Of a DNA stretch of 64,000 bases, positions 56,994 to 64,000 are shown in pieces. The stretch is taken from positions 930,001-994,000 of the forward strand of contig NZ_ARVU01000001.1 in assembly GCF_000384415.1 (NCBI RefSeq), written 5' to 3'. The notes under the pieces were generated by a model. The model did no database searches, had not been told where the DNA came from, and was given only the letters and a program-made list of their open reading frames with translations. A program made the translations under genes and the position numbers. Source of the DNA: Cycloclasticus pugetii PS-1 (lineage in GTDB: Bacteria > Pseudomonadota > Gammaproteobacteria > Methylococcales > Cycloclasticaceae). The number at the start of each line of letters is the position of its first letter. Position 1 is the stretch's first letter.

Positions 56994-57590
56994 ATGAAAT
57001 TATCGAAAGGATTGGATAAGAAAAATAAAATATTTGATGTTGCGTTAACGCTATTTTCAAAATATGGCTTTAAGGCAGTTACTATGAGAGAGATAGCTGC
57101 TAAATCATCGACCAGTCTCGGTTCCTTATATATTCACTATAAATCAAAGGCAGAGTTATATGACATGGTTTTAGACAGTGCTTACCTTGAGCACGCTAAA
57201 GCATGGCGAGTAACCTCTGATCCTGATGAAACTTTAGAAAGCAAACTGTACCGATTTATAAATAACTTTTGCCACTTTATGAATGATAACGTTGAAGTGG
57301 CGAAGCTTTTTAAACGTGAACAACTGGATGCTGATCCTAAGCGTATTAAGAAGCTTGCAGAGAAGGTATTATCCGAAGAATATAATAATTTAAAAGAGCT
57401 AGTGATAGAGGCTAACCCTACATGTCATGCAGATGTCACGACGGTTTTGATTTTTGGTATGGCACTAAATTATTATGAAACGATGGAATTTAGAAAATAC
57501 TTTCCTGGTTATGATGATTCCATCAATAGTCCAGATTTTATTGCAGAGCAAATATTTAATATGGCAATAGCGGGGCTTAAAAGTACGTAA
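56994..57590 (+). CDS. TetR/AcrR-family transcriptional regulator
   Basis: 198-residue regulator. The N-terminal TetR helix-turn-helix is clear (IFDVALTLFSKYGFKAVTMREIAAKSSTSLGSLYIHYKSKAELYDMVL, about residues 12-60, here cited only as a region); the C-terminal ligand domain is divergent. I start at MKLSKGLD; a TTG twelve codons upstream is in frame but unlikely. No ribosome-binding site is obvious. It lies between the RND pump genes and the palindrome array at 57938-58116, and is the likely binder of those palindromes. Confidence 0.88.
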   Translation: MKLSKGLDKKNKIFDVALTLFSKYGFKAVTMREIAAKSSTSLGSLYIHYKSKAELYDMVLDSAYLEHAKAWRVTSDPDETLESKLYRFINNFCHFMNDNVEVAKLFKREQLDADPKRIKKLAEKVLSEEYNNLKELVIEANPTCHADVTTVLIFGMALNYYETMEFRKYFPGYDDSINSPDFIAEQIFNMAIAGLKST

Positions 57591-57737
57591 GCGCCTAGTT
57601 AATCTTCAATATGTTTATGCGAATTGTTCTTAACAACTGTAAGCAAACTCGTTTAAATATCTAAATTATTTAAATTCCCAAGCTAATTCCAGACTTATTG
57701 CGTTGATAATTCCTACTAACGCATTCAGTGTATTGAC

Positions 57738-57751
57738 TACCACGAGTGGTA
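57738..57751. promoter_or_regulatory. Palindrome TACCAC-GA-GTGGTA
   Basis: Perfect 6-bp arms with a two-base centre, preceded by TTGAC at 57733. Different in sequence from the TGAAC palindromes; perhaps an operator for another regulator. Confidence 0.4.
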
Positions 57752-57937
57752 ATAACCTTTATTGTTTTAAGAAATTGATCAGTAAAATCTCATTAATAAT
57801 CAGATCCATTTAAATGTAATGTGACTCTTAAAAGGGGATGGTTATTTATTTCCTAAGTTGTTGATTAATGATGAGTTAGATCGGTTTCAATTATTTCCCT
57901 GTGCACATTCCTTCTGTAAAGTACTTTTAAATATCTA

Positions 57938-58116
57938 TGAACAAATGTTCATTTTGATGTTGAAGTTATAAAAACACGCTGATAATATTTATGTGAACAA
58001 TTGTTCATATTGTTTTAAAAAAACATTTAATCCATAGAATATGGGGATGAACAAAAGTTCAAATAATTGTTGCGACGCAAAAAAACAGGTGGTAGGATTT
58101 AGTGAACAAGTGTTCA
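57938..58116. promoter_or_regulatory. Array of four TGAAC-N4-GTTCA operator-like palindromes
   Basis: Copies start at 57938 (TGAACAAATGTTCA), 57994 (TGAACAATTGTTCA, a perfect palindrome), 58048 (TGAACAAAAGTTCA) and 58103 (TGAACAAGTGTTCA). Centres are 56, 54 and 55 bases apart, so the sites recur at near-constant spacing. The last ends 117 bases before the extradiol dioxygenase start. Symmetry and length fit a TetR-type dimer, and the neighbouring TetR gene is the candidate. Confidence 0.75.
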
Positions 58117-58232
58117 TTTGAACTAGAAATGAAAAGGTAGATGTTAAGTATTAAGACTAATTAATGAATGGTTAACGAAAAAAGTTTCAAAATTTTAACG
58201 TTAAACATTTAATTTATATCAGCAGAGGACGT

Positions 58233-59147
58233 ATGAATTTAGATCAATTAACTCCATCCAGTTTGGGATATTTTGTTTTTAAATCCGATAAATTGGCGGA
58301 ATGGAACACTTTTTTAAAGGACCTAGTTGGTCTGCAGCTTAGTGACAAAAGTAGTGACGATCAACTTGCTTTTCGTATGGATAAGCAAGAACAACGAATC
58401 ATTATTGAAAAAGGGTCAGCAAATGATTTATCAGCAGTCGGTTGGGAATATGATAATGATCAATCGCTGAATGAAGTTGTTCTACATATAAAAGGAAAGG
58501 GTGTTGAGATTGTAAAAGCAGACCAGAAGTTTTGTGAAAGTAGGGGGATTAAGAAAGCCTATATATGCACAGACCCGGATGGGGTTGATCATGAACTATA
58601 TTATGGCGCATCGATTATCCCGATGAATGACAGTTTTAAATCGGATGTTTTGGTTGGGCAATTTTTAGCTGATCGTTTTGGTGCTGGTCACTATGTTGCT
58701 AATGCTGAAAATGTTGAGATGAGTCTTAACTTTTATAGGAATGTATTGTGTATTCGATTAAGCGATTATATCACCGGTGAGGTTTTTCCTGGTGGGCCAG
58801 TATTAGAAGCTACTTTTTTACATACAAAAACTGGCAGACACCATTCTGTCGCCTGTGCAAGTATCCCAATACCTAAAAAGCTACATCATTTTATGATCGA
58901 GTATGAAAATATGAATGACGTTGGTCTCGCTTTTGATCGCTTTAAAAAGGCTGATACACCTTTTTTTATGGAGCTTGGTCATCACCCAAATGATCAAATG
59001 TTTTCTTTCTATGTTCAAACACCCGATGGTTTTGGTTTAGAAATTGGTTGGGGCGGAATAATCATTGAAGAAGATAACTGGGAAGTTAAGACGTATTCCC
59101 AATTAAGTGATTGGGGTCATGTTGAACCTAGATCAAATGACAACTAA
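58233..59147 (+). CDS. Extradiol (meta-cleavage) dioxygenase, BphC-like
   Basis: Two-domain Fe(II) ring-cleaving enzyme, 304 residues. Iron ligands are H153 (GAGHYVAN), H219 (LHHFMIEY) and E270 (FGLEIGWG). It is the type I class, but clearly different in sequence from the enzyme at 19217. First gene of the operon; GAGGAC precedes the ATG. Together with the hydrolase two genes on it would turn a bicyclic diol into a ring-fission product. Confidence 0.92.
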   Translation: MNLDQLTPSSLGYFVFKSDKLAEWNTFLKDLVGLQLSDKSSDDQLAFRMDKQEQRIIIEKGSANDLSAVGWEYDNDQSLNEVVLHIKGKGVEIVKADQKFCESRGIKKAYICTDPDGVDHELYYGASIIPMNDSFKSDVLVGQFLADRFGAGHYVANAENVEMSLNFYRNVLCIRLSDYITGEVFPGGPVLEATFLHTKTGRHHSVACASIPIPKKLHHFMIEYENMNDVGLAFDRFKKADTPFFMELGHHPNDQMFSFYVQTPDGFGLEIGWGGIIIEEDNWEVKTYSQLSDWGHVEPRSNDN

Positions 59148-59163
59148 AAATTTTTTCAAAAAA

Positions 59164-59177
59164 TGAACGTCTGTTCA
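59164..59177. promoter_or_regulatory. Fifth TGAAC-N4-GTTCA palindrome, inside the operon
   Basis: TGAACGTCTGTTCA, with flanking A and T extending the arms (ATGAAC/GTTCAT). It lies between the extradiol gene and the Rieske alpha gene, 50 bases before the latter, suggesting an internal promoter under the same regulator. Confidence 0.65.
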
Positions 59178-59226
59178 TAAGTGTGTGAGTTTGGTAACAA
59201 ATTTGTATTAAGTTCTTTGGAAAATA

Positions 59227-60492
59227 ATGATGAGGGTGAATAAAGTGAATGAAAAAAATAAAGTAATTAATAGCTTGGATTGGAGTGACTCAACAAAAAT
59301 TCCATTTGAAGTTTATACAGACGAAAGTATTTATAAGCTTGAACAAGAAAATATTTTTCGTGGTGAAACCTGGAGTTTCGTTGCGCTGGAATCTGAATTA
59401 GCAGAAGCATTTAGTTATAAGTCGACATTTGTAGGTGATGTGCCTGTTGTCGCAACCCGTGATGATAAAGATAACTTCTATGTATGGGTTAACCGCTGTT
59501 CTCATAGAGGTGCAGAAGTTTGTAGAGAACGACATGGGAAGTCTGAAGATGGCGTTTTTACTTGCGTTTACCACCAGTGGGCCTTTGATGCGTCAGGCGA
59601 GTGTGTTGGGGTTCCTTTTCGTAAAGGCCATGGTGGAAAAGGTGGTTTTCCTAAGGACTTTAAGCCGAGTGACCGACCTTTACAAAAGTTAAAAGTTGAA
59701 AGATTGGGTGGGCTTATTTTTGCAAGTTTTGCTGATCAAGGGCCAACATTAGAGGAATACCTAGGCCCTCAAATGCTCAAAATGATGTTGAGGGTGTTAT
59801 GTAAGCCGATCGAATACCTCGGCGTGACTCGGCAATATGTTAATGCTAATTGGAAGCTATATACAGAGAACACTAAAGACCCTTATCACGCCAGTTTACT
59901 GCATCTTTTTCATGCCACGTTTGGTGTTTACCGATCTACGATGGGTGGTGGTGCTGAAATAGGTGGGCCGTTAAATATGCATAGCCTTCTTAGCGCCTAT
60001 GTTATTGAAAATGAAGATAAATCTGAGTACGAAAAAGGTGATTTAAGAACCTATGATACAGGTGTTAAGTTAGCTGATACCTCTGTTTTAGAAGTTACAC
60101 CAGAATTAGACCCAGTTTTTACCAATCATATCCAATCTATTTTCCCTTCAATGGTGTTACAGCAAATTCATAACACCTTGGCGGTACGTCAAATTATTCC
60201 TAAAGGTGTCGACGAATTTGAGTTGGTGTTCCATTTTTTTGGCTATGAAGATGATACCCCTGAATTAAGAGCTGAAAGAGTTAGGCAGATGAACTTAGTA
60301 GGCCCAGCGGGTTATATCTCTATGGAAGATGGTGAAGCCACTGAATTGGTTCAAAACGCCATTAAGGGTGATCCAAGTCATCATTCATTGATGGCAATGG
60401 GTGAAGACGGAGATGAAGGTACGTTGTTAACCGAGTCGATATTACGTGCCTATTGGAAAGGTTATCAGCAAATTATGGGTGTGACTCAGTAA
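59227..60492 (+). CDS. Rieske oxygenase alpha subunit, salicylate 5-hydroxylase/anthranilate dioxygenase type
   Basis: 421-residue catalytic subunit. Rieske ligands C91, H93 (CSHRG) and C113, H116 (CVYHQW); mononuclear iron D218, H221, H226 (KDPYHASLLH). The CVYHQWAF and ENTKDPYHASLLH blocks resemble NagG-type (salicylate 5-hydroxylase) and AndAc-type proteins more than naphthalene dioxygenases. The start may instead be GTG at codon 7 (59245), which has GAGGG at better spacing. Its beta subunit is two genes downstream. Substrate likely a carboxylated aromatic; inference from class. Confidence 0.9.
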   Translation: MMRVNKVNEKNKVINSLDWSDSTKIPFEVYTDESIYKLEQENIFRGETWSFVALESELAEAFSYKSTFVGDVPVVATRDDKDNFYVWVNRCSHRGAEVCRERHGKSEDGVFTCVYHQWAFDASGECVGVPFRKGHGGKGGFPKDFKPSDRPLQKLKVERLGGLIFASFADQGPTLEEYLGPQMLKMMLRVLCKPIEYLGVTRQYVNANWKLYTENTKDPYHASLLHLFHATFGVYRSTMGGGAEIGGPLNMHSLLSAYVIENEDKSEYEKGDLRTYDTGVKLADTSVLEVTPELDPVFTNHIQSIFPSMVLQQIHNTLAVRQIIPKGVDEFELVFHFFGYEDDTPELRAERVRQMNLVGPAGYISMEDGEATELVQNAIKGDPSHHSLMAMGEDGDEGTLLTESILRAYWKGYQQIMGVTQ

Positions 60493-60526
60493 AGGTTTAT
60501 TAATAATTAAATATAAGGATAAAGAG

Positions 60527-61351
60527 ATGAACGAAGCAGATTTTGAAACAAAATATATTGATGTTAACGGTGTTAAAACTTGTTATATAGAAGAAGGGCA
60601 AGGTGAGCCGGTCATTTTAATTCATGGTGGTGGAGCAGGTGCCAATAGCTACGGTAACTGGTTTGCAAGCCTGCCTCTTTTCGGTAAGAAGTTTAGAGCG
60701 ATTGCCATCGATATGATTGGCTTTGGTAAATCTGAAGGCCCTGCTGTCATTGGAGCGGACTGCTCACAAAAAACCCGCTATGACCATTTAGCTGGCTTTA
60801 TTAAAGCCATGGGGTTTGAAAAAGCAACATTGGTTGGAAACTCTATGGGTGGCGCAACGGCTATGGGTGTTGCGATTGAGTACCCAGAGCTTGTTGATAA
60901 ATTGGTGTTGATGGGAAGTGCTGGTCTCAATACAGAAATCTCAGAAGCATTGATGCCGATCTTGAAATATGACTTCACTAAAGAAGGTATGGTGAAAATG
61001 GTTCAAGCGTTAACCAATGATGATTTTGTTATTACTGATGAGATGATCGATTACCGTTTTGCCAACTCTATAGACCCGAGTAATAAAGAAGCTTATGGCA
61101 ATGTGATGGAGTGGATTAAATCTCAGGGAGGGCTTTTTTACGAGGATGAATACATTGCGAAAATCACCCAGAAAACATTAGTTGTAAATGGCAAAAATGA
61201 TCTGGTTGTTCCCTTAACTCACGCGCACAAATTTTTAGAATTAATTAATGATTCATGGGGTTATATAGTCCCTCATTGTGGTCATTGGGCGATGATTGAG
61301 CATCCAGAAGATTTTGCATCAGCGGTTAGCCAATTTATTGAATCTCACTAA
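60527..61351 (+). CDS. Alpha/beta hydrolase, meta-cleavage-product hydrolase type
   Basis: 274-residue alpha/beta-fold enzyme of the BphD/MhpC group that cuts the C-C bond of vinylogous 1,5-diketones from extradiol cleavage. Oxyanion region LIHGGGAGANS; triad Ser106 (GNSMGG), Asp225 (GKNDLVVP), His253 (CGHWAMIEHP). It lies between the alpha and beta subunit genes, an unusual order. Works logically after the dioxygenase at 58233. Confidence 0.9.
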   Translation: MNEADFETKYIDVNGVKTCYIEEGQGEPVILIHGGGAGANSYGNWFASLPLFGKKFRAIAIDMIGFGKSEGPAVIGADCSQKTRYDHLAGFIKAMGFEKATLVGNSMGGATAMGVAIEYPELVDKLVLMGSAGLNTEISEALMPILKYDFTKEGMVKMVQALTNDDFVITDEMIDYRFANSIDPSNKEAYGNVMEWIKSQGGLFYEDEYIAKITQKTLVVNGKNDLVVPLTHAHKFLELINDSWGYIVPHCGHWAMIEHPEDFASAVSQFIESH

Positions 61352-61367
61352 TTCGAAGGAAAATTAG

Positions 61368-61853
61368 ATGCCTAATATACCCTTAACCATAGAATTAAAA
61401 AGCGAAGTAGAACAACTGCTTAATAGCTATGTCCAGTGTATTGATGATGATGACCTTGAACATTGGCCAGACTTTTTCACGGAAGATTGTTTGTACCAAA
61501 TCATTCCTAGGGAAAACCATGAAATAGGCTTGCCAACAGCGGTGATCTGGTGCGATAGCCGTGGAATGTTAGCTGACCGTGTTACAGCTTTGCGTCATGC
61601 AAATGTATATCAAGTGCAGTGGTACCGTCACATTATTAGCAACCCAATGATCAGTACAGAAGACGGAGAGACCTTTCATGTGCAGTCTAATTATGCGGTC
61701 TTTAAAACATGTAACGACGGTGAAAGTAGCGTTTACAACGTGGGTCGTTATGTCGATGAAATAGTTCGTGATGAAGGGGTTCTTAAGTTTAAAAAGCGTT
61801 CTGCTATTTATGACACTCATCGAATTACGACTCTGATGGTTATCCCAATTTAA
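61368..61853 (+). CDS. Rieske oxygenase beta subunit (NagH/AndAd type)
   Basis: 161-residue NTF2-like structural subunit; motifs YVQCIDDDDLEHWPDFF and CDSRGMLADRVTALRHANVY are typical of salicylate-hydroxylase/anthranilate-type small subunits. It matches the alpha subunit at 59227, from which it is separated by the hydrolase gene. GAAGGA precedes the ATG. Confidence 0.9.
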   Translation: MPNIPLTIELKSEVEQLLNSYVQCIDDDDLEHWPDFFTEDCLYQIIPRENHEIGLPTAVIWCDSRGMLADRVTALRHANVYQVQWYRHIISNPMISTEDGETFHVQSNYAVFKTCNDGESSVYNVGRYVDEIVRDEGVLKFKKRSAIYDTHRITTLMVIPI

Positions 61854-61900
61854 ACCTAAGCATCACTTGTAATTTAAATTTAATTTAAAAGGAAAATGTT

Positions 61901-63073
61901 ATGGATCAAAGTGAAAGAATTTTAGTCAACGAAGAGGTCGTGAAAAAGAACAAGTTATGGCCGAACTTTATTAAGGCCAAGCTGGGGTTTAGAAACCATT
62001 GGTACCCCGTCATGTTCGGTAAAGAAATAGAAGAGGGCAAGCCTGTTAAGGCGATGTTATGTGGTGAAAACCTATTACTCAACCGAATTGATGGAAAAGT
62101 TTATGCCATCAAAGATAGGTGTTTACACCGAGGTGTTGCCTTTTCTAAAAAGCCTGAGTGTTATACAAAAGAGACCATTACCTGTTGGTATCATGCTTGG
62201 ACGTATCGATGGGACGATGGCTCGTTATGCGACATTATGACGGACCCTAAAAGCGATATGATTGGTAAGCATCGTCTTAAAACGTATACCGCGCAAGAAG
62301 CAAAAGGGCTTGTATTTATTTTTCTCGGCGATATTGAACCTACCCCTCTGATTAATGACGTACCACCTGGGTTTTTAGATGAAGGGCGTGCGATTAGAGG
62401 CATTAAACGAGAAGTTGGGTCAAACTGGAGAATCGCTGCTGAAAATGGTTTTGATTCAACACATGTTTTTATTCATAAAGACAGTAAGTTAATACCAAAC
62501 AATGAGACCGTTATTCCATTAGGGTTTGCGACAGATCGTGAAGAAGAAGCAAAAGGCACCTTATGGGAAGTAGTTAATAACGAAGACGGACCTAAGGGTG
62601 TTTACGATAATATCGGCCAGCATGCGGTTCCCGTCGTTGAGGGTAAAGTAGATGGTGAAACAGTTCTTCGTCCGGTTATTGGTGGTGATAAACGCATAGC
62701 CAACCAAATCTCAATATGGATGCCAGGCGCCCTTAAAGTAGACCCCTTTCCAGACCCTTCATTGATTCAATTTGAATGGTATGTGCCAAGAGATGAAAAC
62801 TCACATTGGTATATTCAAACGCTTGGTAAAGAAGTGGCTAATGAAGCTGAAGAGCAAGAGTTTGAAAAAGATTTTAATGAAAAGTGGGAAGACTGGGGGC
62901 TACGTGGCTTTAATGATGATGATATTTGGGCCCGTGAAGCGATGGAAGAGTTTTACAAGGATGACTGGGGTTGGATTAAAGAACAGTTATTTGAGCCAGA
63001 TGGAAATATAGTCGCGTGGAGACAGTTAGCCAGTGAAGCAAATCGCGGTGTCCAAACACTAGAAGATTTATAA
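61901..63073 (+). CDS. CarAa-like Rieske oxygenase (carbazole 1,9a-dioxygenase terminal component type)
   Basis: 390-residue single-subunit Rieske oxygenase. Rieske ligands C74, H76 (DRCLHRG) and C95, H98 (CWYHAW); mononuclear iron D185, H188, H192 (ENGFDSTHVFIH) with a later acid in GFNDDDIWAREAM. From memory the spacing matches CarAa of Pseudomonas (C69/H71/C90/H93, D180/H183/H187) with a constant +5 shift, and long stretches read alike (KLGFRNHWYPVMF, NRIDGK, QFEWYVP). CarAa enzymes are alpha3 and need no beta subunit; they perform angular or monooxygenation of carbazole-like rings. No CarB-type genes are adjacent. Substrate not established. Confidence 0.88.
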   Translation: MDQSERILVNEEVVKKNKLWPNFIKAKLGFRNHWYPVMFGKEIEEGKPVKAMLCGENLLLNRIDGKVYAIKDRCLHRGVAFSKKPECYTKETITCWYHAWTYRWDDGSLCDIMTDPKSDMIGKHRLKTYTAQEAKGLVFIFLGDIEPTPLINDVPPGFLDEGRAIRGIKREVGSNWRIAAENGFDSTHVFIHKDSKLIPNNETVIPLGFATDREEEAKGTLWEVVNNEDGPKGVYDNIGQHAVPVVEGKVDGETVLRPVIGGDKRIANQISIWMPGALKVDPFPDPSLIQFEWYVPRDENSHWYIQTLGKEVANEAEEQEFEKDFNEKWEDWGLRGFNDDDIWAREAMEEFYKDDWGWIKEQLFEPDGNIVAWRQLASEANRGVQTLEDL

Positions 63074-63085
63074 CTGGGTGATCAA

Positions 63086-64000
63086 ATGAGCACACTCAAT
63101 AATGATGCTTTAGACGAACTGTTTGATAGGCGCCCCGACGACGGTATCTACAAGGTTAACCGACGTGTATATAACGACCCCGCTCTTTACGAGCGGGAGT
63201 TGGAGAGTATTTTTGAAGGGTCTTGGATATATGTCGCGCATGAAAGCCAACTACCGAATAAAGGGGACTTTGTTACAGTCACCATGGGTAGACAGCCTGT
63301 CATTATTAACCGCGATATGAATGGGCAAATTAATGGTTTCATCAATGCTTGCCCACATCGGGGCGCACGTTTATGTAGAACAGAACGGGGTAATACGAAA
63401 AGCTTTATATGCACCTATCATGGTTGGGCATTTGCTAGTGATGGTGAAGCAAAATGGATTCAGCGAGAAGAAGAGGGCTATCCCGAGCTGCTTGATCATA
63501 AGAATGACGTCGGCCTAAAACATGTTGAGAAAGTAGAAAGTTATCGTGGCTTTATCTTTGCAAGCCTATCTGCAGATGTTCCTACCTTAGATCAGCATTT
63601 ATTGGGGGGTAAGGCTTATATCGATATGTTGGTTGACCAGGCGCCGAACGGGCTAGAAGTGTTAAAGGGCAGTTCGAGTTGTGTTTATAAGGGTAATTGG
63701 AAACTGATGCTTGAAAATGGCGGTGGTGATGGATTACACCCAGATTATGCACACAGCTCGCTATTAAAAGTAGCCGATCGAAAATTGCAAAGAAGCACTG
63801 CAGTTCAGACCATGCAGGTTTCAAAAATGTATGAGCAAGTTGGTGGGCAGTGGGCTTTTGGTAATGGCCATACTGGCATTTGGTTTAATTTTCCAAACCC
63901 TGAAGACAGACCGGCTTATAAGCATTTGGCTGAACTAAGTAAAGCGTACGGAGAAGACAGAGCTCATTGGATGACCGGTGTGTTTCGTAATCTATCTATC
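63086..64000 (+). CDS. Rieske oxygenase alpha subunit, third in the operon (cut by window end)
   Basis: 305 codons are visible and the frame is still open at the window edge. Rieske ligands C89, H91 (CPHRGARLC) and C109, H112 (CTYHGW); mononuclear iron D215, H218, H223 (GGGDGLHPDYAH). The start RRVYNDPALYERELESIF and the CPHRGARLC block resemble benzoate/toluate/anthranilate (BenA/AntA-type) dioxygenases. Twelve bases separate it from the CarAa-like gene. A beta subunit and reductase may follow beyond the window. Confidence 0.88.
   Translation, partial: MSTLNNDALDELFDRRPDDGIYKVNRRVYNDPALYERELESIFEGSWIYVAHESQLPNKGDFVTVTMGRQPVIINRDMNGQINGFINACPHRGARLCRTERGNTKSFICTYHGWAFASDGEAKWIQREEEGYPELLDHKNDVGLKHVEKVESYRGFIFASLSADVPTLDQHLLGGKAYIDMLVDQAPNGLEVLKGSSSCVYKGNWKLMLENGGGDGLHPDYAHSSLLKVADRKLQRSTAVQTMQVSKMYEQVGGQWAFGNGHTGIWFNFPNPEDRPAYKHLAELSKAYGEDRAHWMTGVFRNLSI

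Larger units (their letters stand above)
57591..58232. other. Long regulatory intergenic region upstream of the aromatic operon
   Basis: 642 bases, AT-rich, with no gene. It contains a palindrome at 57738-57751 and four regularly spaced TGAAC-N4-GTTCA palindromes at 57938-58116, then an AT-rich stretch with GTTAACG/AACGTTAA elements and the GAGGAC ribosome-binding site of the extradiol dioxygenase gene. The promoter could not be fixed. Confidence 0.6.

Noticed and set aside
57938-58116. CRISPR array
   Set aside because: Repeats are 14-base palindromes, not 24-37-base direct repeats, and no cas gene is present; operator sites fit better.

Overview
The window looks like the chromosome of an aromatic-hydrocarbon-degrading marine gammaproteobacterium, most likely Cycloclasticus or a close relative. 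Evidence for this is the AT-leaning base composition (judged by eye), the classical gammaproteobacterial order tRNA-Leu/tig/clpP/clpX/lon/hup/ppiD, and two separate sets of ring-hydroxylating (Rieske) dioxygenase and extradiol dioxygenase genes. The genus is an inference from gene content; no database was searched. No rRNA, CRISPR array, transposase, integrase or prophage gene was seen.

Region by region. (1) 1-7.4 kb: cis/trans fatty acid isomerase (cti), a DUF502 membrane protein and the aerobic ribonucleotide reductase operon nrdAB. The nrdAB leader carries a compact cobalamin riboswitch ending in a terminator hairpin, and its promoter is overlaid by NrdR-box-like palindromes. (2) 7.4-10.8 kb: divergent metR/metE with a perfect MetR operator. 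The B12-independent forms of both ribonucleotide reductase and methionine synthase therefore lie next to each other, the first under B12 control. (3) 10.9-19 kb: dmeF-like metal efflux, GST, EamA and YdcZ-like exporters, a parvulin, an LpxL-like acyltransferase lacking its usual catalytic acid, an AbgT transporter, an RssA-like patatin and a methyltransferase. (4) 19.2-22.0 kb: a three-gene PAH/biphenyl-type unit on the minus strand (Rieske alpha, beta, extradiol dioxygenase) without ferredoxin or reductase. (5) 22.4-27.3 kb: a serine protease with a coiled-coil insert, feoABC behind a Fur box, and a CPBP protease. (6) 27.3-36.4 kb: the protein quality-control block (tig, clpP, clpX, lon with a sigma-32-type promoter), HU, three tRNAs, ppiD and a predicted three-way-junction element. 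(7) 36.4-51.7 kb: a DAACS carrier, a peptide-type ABC transporter operon with serB embedded in it, mltD, a methyltransferase, rnhA-dnaQ, gltX with tRNA-Ala and tRNA-Glu, and dinB. (8) 51.7-64 kb: an accessory catabolic region with an ABM-family monooxygenase, an RND efflux pair, a TetR regulator, an array of evenly spaced 14-bp palindromes, and an operon that runs off the window edge.

The last operon encodes an extradiol dioxygenase, a salicylate-5-hydroxylase/anthranilate-dioxygenase-type alpha subunit, a meta-cleavage hydrolase, the matching beta subunit, a carbazole-1,9a-dioxygenase (CarAa)-like oxygenase and a third Rieske alpha subunit cut by the window end. The four operator-like palindromes TGAAC-N4-GTTCA upstream of it are spaced about 55 bp apart, and a fifth precedes the second gene. 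The TetR protein encoded just upstream is the obvious candidate ligand-responsive regulator. Together with the RND pump this looks like a regulated uptake/efflux-and-degradation module for an aromatic or heteroaromatic compound whose identity cannot be read from the sequence.

Regulatory sites, promoters and hairpins were found by eye and are predictions. Start codons were chosen from ribosome-binding sites and family length where the longest reading frame looked wrong.
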